From Augochlora pura (taxonomy: Eukaryota; Arthropoda; Insecta; Hymenoptera; Halictidae): a stretch of DNA of 64,000 bases. The notes under the pieces were generated by a model that made no database searches, was not told the DNA's origin, and was given only the letters and a program-made list of their open reading frames with translations. Both the position numbers and the translations under genes were made by a program. Every line of letters starts with the position of its first letter. Position 1 is the first letter of the stretch. Location of the stretch: positions 11,842,001 through 11,906,000 of the forward strand of contig NC_135773.1 in assembly GCF_028453695.1 (NCBI RefSeq), read 5' to 3'. This document shows positions 49,785 through 61,819 of this stretch, one piece after another.

Positions 49785-52141
49785 CTGCAAAATCCATGGA
49801 AACTGTTTTAAGCAGCGCTTTATCAACATATTTCGGGTAATCTATTCGCGACAGGGAACGCGATTGTAATTTTTGCCAGACAAATATTTAGTTTAACGTG
49901 AAATCTACCAATCCCTAAAAATAACGCGTGTTGTATACTACAATAGTGGAGTCGAATTTTGCATTCTTTTACTTGGTTTATTTTATAACAAGAAATTGTA
50001 TACGAAGTTAATAATGCCCGAAAAGAAACCACAAGTATAGTAATTATTCAGCCCGCAGAAATTATTCTATTTCACCGATATTTTCTATTTTACCAACTCT
50101 GTCTCAGAAGACCGTCTTAGATTCGGTCTAAAAATTGTAGAATCAATTCGGGAGAAATCAAGCGAGCATATTACGGAACAAGACAACGATTGAGACATGC
50201 GATATTCGCAAGTTCTGTCACGGAGATTCGTACGAAACCTGTTCAGCGGACCTGGGGCCCGCGGCCGCCCCGAAATCGTCGGTCACGAAAGCTCTAAGTA
50301 AACGGGTAATCACTTTTTAACCGTTCGTTTGGCGAACAGGGTAGCTTTCTTCTGGCCGCAGATTAATTTCAGTGGAGATATCTCTTTGGTTTGACAGACT
50401 ATAATCCGAAAGAGGGCCGATGGTCACGTGAACGATGCAAGTCGGTTCGAGTATTGGTAGCTGGAGGGGTTCCGGCGGCTCCTTTATTCCCTTCCAATTA
50501 TTCCTTTGCCCAAAGTCTCGCGACCAGGTGAATTAGATAGAGATAATGATGGTTCCCCCGACTTCGCCGTGCTCGAACGGTAGAGGGGGTTGCAAGGGGC
50601 CGATCATCGCGTGTTCATTCCGCTAGCCGAGATCGTCGAGAGCAGGCGCGTCGGGGGACTGGGCCGCCGCATGAAACTCGGAGAAAACGCGGGACGCGCG
50701 GGGCAGAAGACGCGTGTCCGTTTCATTCCCGACGACGTCTACGTCGTCATTATTATTATCATGTTTTGCATCAGCACCATCATCAACGCTGCCACCTCCG
50801 TCATTTACCCTTGGTCTTTCGCATGCATAACTCGGCGGGAACACCGTGGGGCTCCGGGCGTTTTATCGCAACTCTGCCTGTTTATTCATCGATACTCTAC
50901 AAAAGAGCCGGTACGGCCGCGTAGAGACTATCTAGCGTGCTCTATCCGTGTTCCTTTAAGAAAATGTTAGTCCCGGCGGAGGCGCATGATTCCCGCCGGG
51001 GAAAACACGGCTCTCCGCTATATGCCACGGCCGGTCCTGCCTCTTCTCTCCTTCAGCCTCGTTAAATTCTGTCCGATTCCCGGTGGAATTACGTAAGGGC
51101 CGCGCACGCGCGCGCGCGCTCTCGTCGTTCTGATTACCTTGATCGTGGTGTACCCCGATGACAAGTGTTTTCTAATGCCCGCCAGAGCCTTAACACGCTG
51201 TTGTTACTTTGGAACTTTGATCCTTGGCTTACGGTGTTAAACATGATACATTGGCTTGCGGGGCGAGCTCGTTCGACCCACACACGGACGCGCGCGCGGT
51301 CTTTTCAAAGTTCAGTATTATCGTGCTCGGCCGCGGTATTAATCACTTGTCACAACTTTCACGAGTCCGACTCGGCTGACAGATCGTTCGTAATAATATG
51401 GTAAGCGCGCGTGTTATTCCGTTCTTTTAAATCGATTTAAGATCCCGTCCCGTTGTCGTCAATATTTAACCCCCTGTCGTCCTCGATAATTTCTCCGGTG
51501 GAACGAGACAATATTTCATCTATGTTCTCGTTCACGTTCATTCATAGATTGCGATAACTAGACCAACGGAGCTTGTATGCAACATAGAAATTGTCTGCAG
51601 TATAACAGTATCTTTAACATCATCGTACGTTTTCACTGGCTGTAATCTGTCATAATCATTTGTGACATAGATACGTTCAATCTACAATGAAGCGTTTAGT
51701 TTTAATTGATCGTGTGTAATATCTTCGTAATAAATCATTTTCGCGTTCTTCTAAGAAATTATTACGATCGTAGAGGTTCTAATCGTTAGAACCGTGAAGA
51801 CAATGGTACAACACTGGGTACACAGTACAGCGAAGCATTAATCAATGTTAAACGCATTTATTGTAATAATTAATGTTCGGTAAAGAATCGATAATTTAAT
51901 TGTTACATTTAAAAGCAATGTTTCTTAGAGCGTTTTAGAACTAATCATTAAGAAGGACAACGAGATAATATGTTAAACCGAGTTTACCCAACAGGCAACA
52001 GGTGTTGCTGCACCTAATCAGAACACCTAAATACAAGTACGAGTATGAAGCAGTTTGGATAGTTGAAAAATCCCGACGATAGCATCTCCCTCTATTCGTT
52101 CTTAATATTTCCTTTAATAGGACTAAACAATTCCTATTTCT

Positions 52142-52290
52142 TATATTGTCTTTATTTATCTTCGTCTCTGTGCTTCGATAACAGAATAATTCAATTTGAT
52201 TTCGATTCGAAATAAATTAATAATACTCGTATTTAGTAGGTCATGCATGAAATCACGAGTCTGACTCGTTATTATAGTGCAAGGAGTTAA
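52142..52290 (+). repeat. Dispersed repeat C, copy 2
   Basis: The best-preserved plus-strand copy. It ends with TCACGAGTCTGACTCG and then ATTATAGTGCAAGGAGTTAA, which is the inverse of the start of copy 1 with two differences in 38 bp. Confidence 0.7.
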
Positions 52291-53117
52291 TTGCGAAAGG
52301 TATTTAATACTTAGCAATTTATATAATAATATTGAAGCTTGTAGGACAATTTAACACATTTATCTCAATAATAGATAACAGATTAAGGGTTACTATGGCA
52401 ACTGAGTCGCAGGCTACCGATCGGGGGAGAAAAGCCGATTTATAGGTCGATAAAGTGTGAACAGATTAGTTAGTCTACTCGGAACGTCGAAGTTGGTTTT
52501 AGAAAACCAAAAAGAAAAGTCCGTCTTCAAATTCGACTATTTCTGAACACGAAGCCGCGTGGAAATAAATATCGCCGCAGGTTCCTCGTTCGCTCCGGCG
52601 CCTAGAATCGCTGGCCTTAATTCATAAGCGTCCGTTGCCCGTCCAGAATCATAACTCAGCGGTTCCTTGGGTGGTTTTCTATGAAAAGTCCGAAAGACAC
52701 GGGGGATCCGGGCCCATCCACCTGCACTCGTTATATATTCCATCGCGACGGAGCCGCCTCGGTGTTCCCGTCGCGGACGGCGCGAAGGACCGCGAGCTAC
52801 GGATCGGTGGTGCGCGAGCGAGCGAGCGCGGCGCAACGGCGCATGCGTTACCATCGCGGCGGACCTTTCGATACGCAATATAATAACATATCGCGCGGTA
52901 CGCGACCGTGGCTCGTACCCACCGCATAAACTCTTAAATGACTCACAATGAATAGCCCATATCGCGGAATCATCTGCATAGTACAAGCACGGCGCGCTTC
53001 CCTCGTACTCTCCATATATACGAGCAACAATATCCCGTATGCTTTCCATAACGAGTCGAGGAACGTACCTGACGACGACGAGGACGACGAGGACGACGAG
53101 GGAGGAAAAAGGAAGCA

Positions 53118-53120
<3 letters not shown>

Positions 53121-53170
<50 letters not shown>
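53121..53170 (+). repeat. (GA)n microsatellite
   Basis: About 25 perfect GA units between GACGAC- and GACGAAG-type purine-rich runs. The long Ser-Leu and Arg-Glu open frames across it are artefacts of the repeat. Confidence 0.95.
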
Positions 53171-53175
<5 letters not shown>

Positions 53176-56142
53176 ACGAGGACGAAAATGAAGACGAAGG
53201 CGAGGGCGAAGACGAAGACGAAGAAAGAGATTTCGTAGCCCGAGGGCATTGTGACCCACGCACGGCCCTGTTAACTCTTACAGCACACACCGGTACCCCG
53301 GTCTTCCACTTCGCCTCCTTTTTTTTTCTTTCCCCCCGGCCGGTTCATTCTTCTTTTCCCTCGTCTGCATGTCGGCCTCCTCTGTGCCCCGGCTTCATCG
53401 GGGAATGCGTTATACGCGGCTACTCCCTTGCTGGGACTCGCGTGGGTCGTCGAGATTGGGCTAGGTCGGTTATGCTCCTCCTAACCGTAACCCGCCGCAC
53501 GCCGCTCGCCCGTCTGCCTCGCCATCGGGCGCGTGCACACGCGTGCTCCATCCGCTCGCCTCTCTTCCGCGCGCCGGCGACAGCACGTACGGCTCCCACC
53601 CTCTCGACGGTGCGCTATGTTCGAAGAGTTGTTGGTTAACACGCTCCCAAGCAGACCAGTTTAACATATTTGTCGAATCGCTTCCTTTTTCACCGTCTCG
53701 CATATGCAAATTATGTCTCTTAGATAGCTGGCATGCTGCCATATGGAGCCTCTAATATTGTACCGTATTTTGGTAGTTCTCTATAGACTACATCGTAAAT
53801 AATACTTCTCGGATTTGCAAGTTCTTAAACAGCAAGTAAACGCGTATATTAATAAAAATTAATTGCATTACTGTTCCACGTTTTCCGTAAGGAATGTTTT
53901 AATTTTAAACAATTTTGTATAATATCCTCTTTGCATAAAAGACAGTCACAATGACTGCACGGTATAGCACGAAGTGATTCGAAGTTGATTCGAGAAACAA
54001 TTACAGACGATTGATAACGCGATCTAAAATTTCTGCGGCAAGAGGCAAATCCTACGCGTTGGCCTAAATGTGACGGGAGCACGAGTGCTTCACCGAAGTC
54101 CCGAAGATTTAGTGCTCGCTCTAAATCGAGCGAACAACCTAACGAGCCCGGGACTTCATGACTCAAGTCGGTTTTCAATAAACACCGGGCCTTTCCGTAA
54201 TTACGCGAAGAAAATTACAGGCCCTACCGATACGAGGATTAAGATTACCGTCTTCATTTGTAACTTATTTCTCACTCTGAAAATGTTTGGTTTTAGATCA
54301 TCGCGACTCCGCGTATAAAACCCTGGAACCCCTTTTGTCGACTTTTTTTTTGTCCAGTTACGAGCAAATTGCTGTTTGATATCGGTGTGAACGTCCTGTA
54401 TGCAGATTCGAGCTTGTATCGTAATAGGCGCGCGCGAGCGCCGGCACTCGCCCTGTTCATCCTCAACGCATAACTCTGCAACATTAAACCGTCCGCCGTA
54501 GGTCAACGTAGATTACGCATAAATTCAGGGGAGAGACGATTTACGACGTCAACCGACACCCCTTTTAACCTCGCGGATTTTCTCTTCCTTTGTCTAAGAA
54601 AGTTCTTTTTTTTTCTCCGCGCGGCGAAAGAAGAACCCATTAACGCCGAATGTCATAACTAGACTGCGGATCCTTAAAAGCATCGTAAAACAACCGGTGC
54701 CGTACGAAATTTTATACCGTGTCGCTCAACGTATCGTTCGCCAAATTCAATGGTTTTTCAATATTTCAATACTTATTCCAAGTATGCAATTGGCTTACTT
54801 TTTACAATATGGAACGAACTGAGTTCTACTTGTTTCACAATTTTTCCTTGAATACTCTTCGCAGTCGAAGCTATCGAATATGTATATCATTATTAAAATT
54901 AGTTTAATGCGATAGCATAATATAATTAATATATGTAATACAAGATAGATAAGGAGATAAGGCTTCTTAATTCTCTTTCTATGACAAGGTTTTTATTTCG
55001 TTGATCTTATGTAAGATCATCAAGTTCGTCCTAAAAGTGTTAACTAACTAATTACTGTTCCTTTGGATTGTTTTCAGGCATAATTAACTTTATATTTCTT
55101 GAACGAGACATATTAAATTTTTGTATTCCTTTATCCCGCTTATTTTCTAATAAAAAATGTTTAATACGTCTCATTCGACAAACGTAAAGTTAACTTTACC
55201 TGAAAAGAAACCAAAGCCGTAACAATTGATCACCCTAAGCTAATCGTCCTCAGTATCCCACTATTCAAGGAGAAGTTCTGCGATATTGTTTTACATAGGC
55301 GCATTAAAATCGTTTATTAACAACGAGCAACGGAACCGTGCGGTCCACAGCAGGCCGGGGTTCGACCGGCGACGAGTGTAAACCTCGCGATCGCCACGAG
55401 TCCGTTCTCCATTAGTTTCGGAAAAGTTGGTCGATCGGCTTCCGCGACAGCCATTACTGGATTCCGGGTGCTCGTCGTTTTCGTTTCTGCCTAGCAATTA
55501 TGCAAAACCGCGAAGGAAAGTGGTCAAACGTTCGCGAGCAAGTTTGCAACGCATGCCCGAGGTATTAATACGGTAAGATCGACATTAACATCTACAAGAT
55601 TCTCATCATCGATAACAGGCAACTATGTGATGATCGAATCACCGCGTAAATTCTCCCAATTAAGCCGGGTTCCCACCCTCTCTCCGAGTCCGGCGGAACG
55701 AACGCGAGCTCGCGTCTTAACGAAGTTGATCGGACCATCGTCGGCTCAGCGACGAGCCATTTTTTCCATCGCCCTTCCCGCCCTCCTCCTCCCCCCCCTT
55801 TCCTTTTTCCGATTTTCCGTTTTGCTTCTGTTGTTTTCAGCGCGGCGTAAATCGACGACCGATCCCGCCGCCGCCGCCGCCGCTCGTCATCGTCGTGCCG
55901 AGCGGAACCGAGCCGAGCGGAACCAAGCCGAGCGGCGGCGCGGCGCGCAAAAAACTGTTCATCTTAAATGGAATGTACGCAGATTGAAACTAACTCTTCG
56001 TCGGATCCCGCGGTCTTGCAATTTCTTTTGGAATCGGCGCTCTGGCGAGAGAGCCTCTCGGGGATTGCGGCGTGGTATCGTAAAACCGAGTCAACTTCTC
56101 GGGGAGTTTAAAGGAATTGAAAGCGAGGCGAGCGAGAAGGGG

Positions 56143-56188
56143 CGAGAGCGAGAGCGAGAGCGAGAGAGAGAGAGAGAGAGAGAGAGAG
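56143..56188 (+). repeat. (GA)n microsatellite
   Basis: GCGAGA units grading into pure GA, in a CpG-rich block downstream of a (GCC)n run at about 55865-55883. Confidence 0.95.
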
Positions 56189-57552
56189 CAGGGGTCGCTT
56201 CGGATGAACAGAGAGGACGCGGATACCACGCGGGTAGATGAACAGGGAGCTATCCCGAGAAGATACGGGCGGAAAGAACGGACGAGAAATAGGACGTACA
56301 CCGTATAATGCCGGCGCGATAAAAAGTATAATGAGAGGGGATCCACAGCCGCTGCTGTAAGTACAAAGGAATATTACAGTAAGATCTGTAAAGTGCAAAG
56401 CCGCAAAATAAACGAACCACGCGGTAATGGCGTATAGGCGCTGTGTCCCACTACCTTCCAGCCCCGGCCTCGCCTGCCGCACATGCGTGTAACTGCGTAA
56501 TCGCTGGTTAAACAGACCTGCGGGATGATCGTGCTACGGCCGGGGCCCGGCCAACGGAGGAAAGTGAAAGAACCCGGGGAAAAAGCTGCGAGACACGACA
56601 CAAAGAACGGTTTGATCCACGGATATCGGTGGCGAACCGGAGGATGCGGTCGAGTCCGTCTCTGTCCGACCAGAACAAACCATTTGCTCCTTCATGTTTG
56701 ATCGCGATATTAAGGATTCTTCCTTTTTGCCCTTCTTATCTTGAATGATTGGTTTAGAAAAGAAGATTGCGCGTACGTGAGCTTGAGACGGAACCCGGCA
56801 ATTGATATTTCTGCTCATTTATTTCGGTTTTGTCCGACGATTTCTTTCGCTGCTGCCGCGACAAGGAGTTCTTTGTTGTTTTCTTAAAAGTTTTTCTTAG
56901 AAGAGAAAGGACGCTTCTTGCGTGCCTGTATTTCGTCTAACAAGTCAATAACGACGGCGAGACTGTGGATTTCTATCGAAAATATCAAATCAGTTGAACT
57001 GGATAGAGAGCTGCCCCTTCTACGAATTTAAATTTAGTTAAAACTTGTTTAACAGAATTTTAAATTATTGTGCTAAACTAAGAGTAAACTGAACAATATT
57101 TTTTACATGATAATCCAAATAACATTATTGGATAATGTTAACGTTTGTTAATAAATTATATTTTATAAAGCGGAGATTGATTACATATGTGAAGACGTAT
57201 CAAATTGGGGACGATTTACACGATCGAAACAGTACCACGAAACTATTTATTTAGAAGTTTTATTGTAAATTATAGACTATCGAAGATTATAAAATGGTTA
57301 CTAACGAACGACGTGTCAATAATCTGAAACCGGTACATTGATATCTTCTAATTGTTTTACTTTATCAACAGTTGCACTTGCTGATTTCTGCAATAAATTC
57401 TGAATTGTTCTGAAACAATTTTTTAAGTTTTTGATGAGACAGATACATGCCGATAACGGCGTTGACATAGTCTTCGCTTGCATGATATCCATTTGCCAGC
57501 TATTGGAAGGGTTTGAAGAAGCTATCTAGCCGATTAAGATATAACTAGTTTT

Positions 57553-57800
57553 TTAACCTTTTAGATACGGCAGGATTTTGCGCAAATAAAGTTTTTCGTA
57601 ACTAAATTACGATTTTCTCTTAATATATATTTTTTCCGGATACCTATATATAGTACTAATAACATATATTCTTTTCTTAATATATTGTATATACACACTT
57701 TCACTTTAATTGTTTGCTTCAATAAATAATAAAACAATTGAGTAAAGCACGAGCCATTCGCGAAAGCCACTATAGTGGCGCGTAGTATCTAAAAGGTTAA
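57553..57800 (-). mobile_element. TTAA-flanked MITE family B, copy 2
   Basis: The reverse-orientation copy of 47745-47997. It is bounded by TTAACCTTTTAGATAC and GTATCTAAAAGGTTAA, with intact TTAA at both edges. The near identity of the two copies suggests recent transposition. Confidence 0.8.
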
Positions 57801-58540
57801 AAAATCCCTCTCTAAAAACGCAACAATCACCGTAAAATAGAGTTTCAACCAAATAGTAGCCGCGACCGCGACACTGGTGCATCGTTGCAGCCCGAACGTG
57901 GCGGCGCGATGTTTCTAGGAGGCTGGCAAAGAAGAGAGCGAGAAAGCCGCCTCGGTCCGCGTCGGTAGAAAACCGGATGCACACTTTTGCGCCTGTGCTG
58001 CACGGACCAGCGACCACCGCCGCTGCCATTAATAATCGAAGGTCCACGCGGATGGGTGGGTGGTTGGTCGGTCGATCGGGGCCGGTGGTGCGCGGTTTAC
58101 TTTCTTTGGAGCAACAATATTTAGAATCCAACGTGATACACTTGCCCGGCTGTCAATAGGGGTATACACGGGGCACACCATGGGAAAGTCCGACTCCGCG
58201 CCGGACGATCATTTCAAGACTATTCGAGCGAATCGGCTGGAACGCCTACGGATGGGTTGGCACCCTGTGCCCAGCCCTGTCCGTGCATGTTCCCTTCTAG
58301 CAGGCTGCACGTACACGCGTTCGCGCGCCGGACAAGCGCGTTTTCTGTGCCGTGCTTGTACTTGTATCTCCATCGGCGCTTATAATTGATGAAATGACAC
58401 CGGGGTTGGAAACCATGGCCGGGTGACTATCGGAGCCGCGCGATCGAAAACCGCCTCGGGAGAGATTGCTGACCGCCGCGGTCCGTGAAACTCTGGGAAC
58501 GGGGGGTGGCGAACGAGAAACATCAATGTCCCGATAGTTA

Positions 58541-58949
58541 TTAGGTTGGTCAGAAATTAATGTCGGTTTTTCTTCTTTCGATCTTTGACGCATGTTTTTG
58601 AGATAACAATTCACTATTTTCTGTTTACATACCAATGCCATCTTACAGTGCAGACGTCGTGCTGCATGCTGATAGGTATGTTTCTATTTGTGTTGTTAAT
58701 TTGTGCTCACTTGAAGTTATTGATTTCGTAATGGATACCAAGCAGGTTCGTGTAATATTCGTTCGAAGAATTTATCAATTCCAGAACAACAGAATTTTAC
58801 GCTAACGGAATTAACAAACTGTCAATTTATTGGTAAAAATTTATAGATTGCAATGGATCTTATTTTGAGTAAAAAAACTTATTCCGATTTCTGACATGTC
58901 GATTTAAAGATATAGTTTAGAAACCGACATTATTTTCTTACCAACCTAA
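58541..58949 (+). mobile_element. Internally deleted mariner element
   Basis: Terminal inverted repeats start TTAGGTTGGT and continue to AATGTCGGTTT (28 bp, about 2-3 differences). TA flanks both ends, as mariner requires. At 58731 an ATG opens MDTKQVRVIFVRRIYQFQNN, which resembles the first residues of mariner transposases. The frame soon stops, and the sequence passes directly to the right terminus, so at least 800 bp of transposase is missing. It is a non-autonomous deletion derivative. Confidence 0.8.
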
Positions 58950-58999
58950 TATACTACATAAAAAGAGTAACTGAAATTGCTAAACGATACCTATACTAT

Positions 59000-59352
59000 T
59001 TATAAAATATTTTATTCTATTTACAAAATAGACTTTGTTGCCTTTGAAATAGCTTCCATCTGAGACACAAGCTCTCAAATACTGAAGCATATCTGCGCAA
59101 ATAAAGTGTTCGATTGATAACATTTTTCGGTCTTTTCACCAAAAATTCGCGTATAAAAGTACAAACGTGATGCAAAATCCAAGAATTTGCACAAAAGGTC
59201 GCTACCAGTGTATATTTTCTCCTAAATATCTTATAACGTACAAATGGCATTCTTTCTGAAGGTGTCCTTAATAATTCCGAAGATCATCGACTTCTTTGCA
59301 TGTCGTACTCAGAAACCCATGTTTCATCACCAGTTGTGATGCGTATCATGAA
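59000..59352 (-). pseudogene. Degenerate mariner transposase fragment
   Basis: On the minus strand, 59284-59349 reads ITTGDETWVSEYDMQ, the motif around the first catalytic Asp of mariner (DD34D) transposases, then a stop. At 59017-59250 the C-terminal part appears in another frame: HVCTFIREFLVK, then SLCLRWKLFQ where LFPKLK-type sequence is expected. The region around the second Asp is lost. Stops and frame changes show a dead copy. Its upstream part is cut at 59353-59370, where the foldback element begins. Confidence 0.7.
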
Positions 59353-59369
59353 CGTAGAGTCACGAGCCT

Positions 59370-59673
59370 GGTTGCCAGGTTCGGTGCGAGATTCCAGATT
59401 GCTAGAGTGGGGGGTGGTAGTATGGCGGAGCGATCCTCGGTGCCTCGCCTCGTGGCGGCGGAGTCGGAGACACTCCGAGAGCTAAAGGGTGTCCCTATTG
59501 TATCGCACCTCACGTCATCGAGCCGAAATACAATGGTGACACCCTTTAGCCAGCCGAGTGTCTCCGAGTGGTTCCGATCTCGCCGCACGAGGTAAGATAG
59601 CAAGGATCGCCGTGCTACTCCTGCTCCTCCCACCCTGTCATTCTGGAATCTCGCGTTCAAACCTGGCAACCCA
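59370..59673. repeat. Foldback inverted repeat (long hairpin)
   Basis: The left arm (59370-about 59500) and right arm (about 59528-59673) are inverse copies of roughly 130-145 bp with about 25 bp between them. Shared blocks are GGTTGCCAGGTT, GCGAGATTCCAG, CGGAGACACTC and CTAAAGGGTGT, matched by their complements in reverse order on the right. Arm identity is roughly 75-80% by eye. It could be a foldback-type MITE or two copies of one repeat inserted head to head. Confidence 0.8.
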
Positions 59674-61724
59674 AGTTACGAGAAATCGGTATAAAAAGCA
59701 TCGCTGAATGCAAAAGATAAAATAAATTCTGAACTGAATAATCGTTAGGATATTTCACGAAGAACTTTCGTGTGATTTGTGTAGAGCGTCGGGTAGACAA
59801 TGCCTTTTGTGAGCGAGAGAAGCGAAGCTGGTCTTCTCGATCGAAGAATTTCAAGAAAGAAGCGACGCAGTTTCGTTGCCGGAGAGGTCTATGCAATAAT
59901 AACACAGTCTCCGAGCAATAATACTGTCTCGTCACGAATTTGTACAACACCGTGTGTATACCATACAGGAACAAACGCTGACCACAAGCGGCGCAATTGT
60001 TAGACTCCAAGTTCCCTCGTCACCGTGCGTCGTTGAGCATCTCAAAATATAAAAATCCGTGAGCCCCGATCGAGTTGAGCCCGGCCAGAAAAGCGATCCA
60101 TTGTGAACCGTCACGCAGCATGATTTTCACAATGACAAGCTACATCCTAATCCACAATCGATACAATGGGTGTACACACGGAATGTCTCGTGGTAAATGC
60201 AACTTTTGCAGAAACGTGATTAGTGCAACCTGCAGTAAACTCGCGTTACGACGTTCTTTCTGGTATTCTTTTTTATTTTTACGGACGCTGCACCGCGGTG
60301 TTTAAATGTCGTCTGTTTAGTACGATTGTGTCGTGTGAAAACCTTTAGGTAGAACTCTTGGCGAATATCTGGAAGATAGTCTACATGATTAATTTAATAT
60401 GGAAATTGTAATAAATCTTCAGATTGTATTTTATGGATTGGATTTTATATATTTATGACGAAAATGATTTAATTAAATGCAAAGCAGTGGGAATATCTAA
60501 AAAAGACGGAAATATGCTGACACTATTTTTAATGCGTTACAAAAATGGTATTAAACCGTGTAAACTTTATAAAAATCAAAAATGCCTCTACCAGGAGAGA
60601 ATCATATACTGTGAGGTTAGAGAGCTTAATAAAATACTAATTCAATATTTAATATAGGTATTACCTTAATTATTGTCTGGACACATATGCACAGACGAAA
60701 ATATTTGCGGGGTACGGAAGAAACGAAGAATTATATGTGTAGCTATTGCATTTTGCAATTAATGCAAATGATTTTACATTTGCTTAGGAATTCATAATCT
60801 ATCAAAAAGAGTTAAAAAAGAACTTGCAATTTAGTCTTCAGTATAGATTGTTATCCGTGACTAGTGTTAAACAGTGTTTATGGTACCCTAAATATGGAGA
60901 ATGTCGCCACGAGCAATTAGAATTTCAGTTTACAATCTAAAAATTCCTCTTTCCTTAAAAATTGCTACAAAACAAAACGACTCGAGATATCTTATACTTC
61001 CGCTGGATTCGTATAAAAAAGACGCCATCTTACAAAGCTACATAATTCTTTTCTGTGGGAAACTCCTACACCGGTTCTTAACATTATACTTCGAAAACGC
61101 GTAGCAACAATTACGCATTGATAAGATTACTACCATTCCTATCAACGATTCTTCGATTCGACCCCGCCGCGTACCGTCCCGATACTTTTCCGCGCCGCGC
61201 CAGGAATGAATTTGTCTCTCGGGCAGCGGCCGCAACTGCAGAAGCCGCCGGTACGTGCTTCCGGGTAATAAAGTGTTAACAAACGCGTCGACAAGGCTAA
61301 CTGCAGTTCGTCTTCGGGCGCAGACAAACAGATCCGCCGGTGTAGAATACTACAAGGTAGCATTGCGCGCGGTGAATACATCGTTCAATCCGTGGCGGCA
61401 CTGGGTAGCAAGCAGCGTGCAGCATGCAGCAAGCACGAGTCGCGTCAGTGTCTACGACCCGGCTTTCCGATCGCTATTGACCAGTCAGCGGAGTCGAAGA
61501 TCCACCGCTCGGTTACGAGGCGCGGGTAGTTACCAAAGGGAAGATGTATCTACCGGTGCCACCTAATACAAACCAACTTAGCCTTGATATAAGGATTTTC
61601 AAGCGAGTCGGAGTCGGAGTAGCGAGCCGGAGCGGAAAGAGGAAGACGCAGATACAGGTAGTCGGGAGAAAGGGAATAGTGAGAGTGCGCGGCTGGGACG
61701 AGGGCGAGGATAATAGAGCAGAGC
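59674..61724. other. Intergenic, no gene recognised
   Basis: Several open frames of 60-120 codons occur (for example 59657-60010 minus, 60424-60657 plus) but none has recognisable family features or plausible splice partners. 61130-61560 is CpG-rich. Confidence 0.4.
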
Positions 61725-61819
61725 GAGAGAAATAGAGAGAGAGAGAGAGAGAGAAAGAAAGAGAAAGAGAAAGAGAGAGAAGGAGAGATAGAGAGTGAGA
61801 GAGAGAGAGAGAGTGAGAG
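61725..61819 (+). repeat. Imperfect (GA)n tract
   Basis: GA units interrupted by GAAA and GAGT over about 95 bp. The longest open frames here are read-through of the CT strand. Confidence 0.9.

Larger units (their letters stand above)
49785..58540. other. Gene-poor, partly CpG-rich DNA
   Basis: Apart from the repeats listed separately I see no gene here. Blocks at about 50200-51400, 52550-53650 and 55600-56700 are GC- and CpG-rich with GA/CT tracts. They may be promoters or first introns of the Ser/Arg-rich gene on the minus strand or of a gene beyond the window, but no coding exon is recognised. Longer open frames here overlap one another in several frames and read through simple repeats. 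Confidence 0.45.

Noticed and set aside
52537..53259. 240-codon minus-strand open frame
   Set aside because: It reads through the (CT)n strand of the GA microsatellite (Ser-Leu run). Several other long frames overlap it on both strands, as expected in GC-rich DNA.
55330..55400. tRNA-like GGTTCGA word
   Set aside because: The flanking bases do not form a five-pair T-arm and no acceptor, D or anticodon arms are found around it.
55627..56241. 204-codon plus-strand open frame
   Set aside because: Composed of GCC, GGA/CGA and GA simple repeats (Ala, Arg-Ala-Glu and Arg-Glu runs); no family likeness.
60424..60657. 77-codon plus-strand open frame
   Set aside because: Low-complexity Ile/Lys/Leu content typical of AT-rich DNA; no splice partners or family features.
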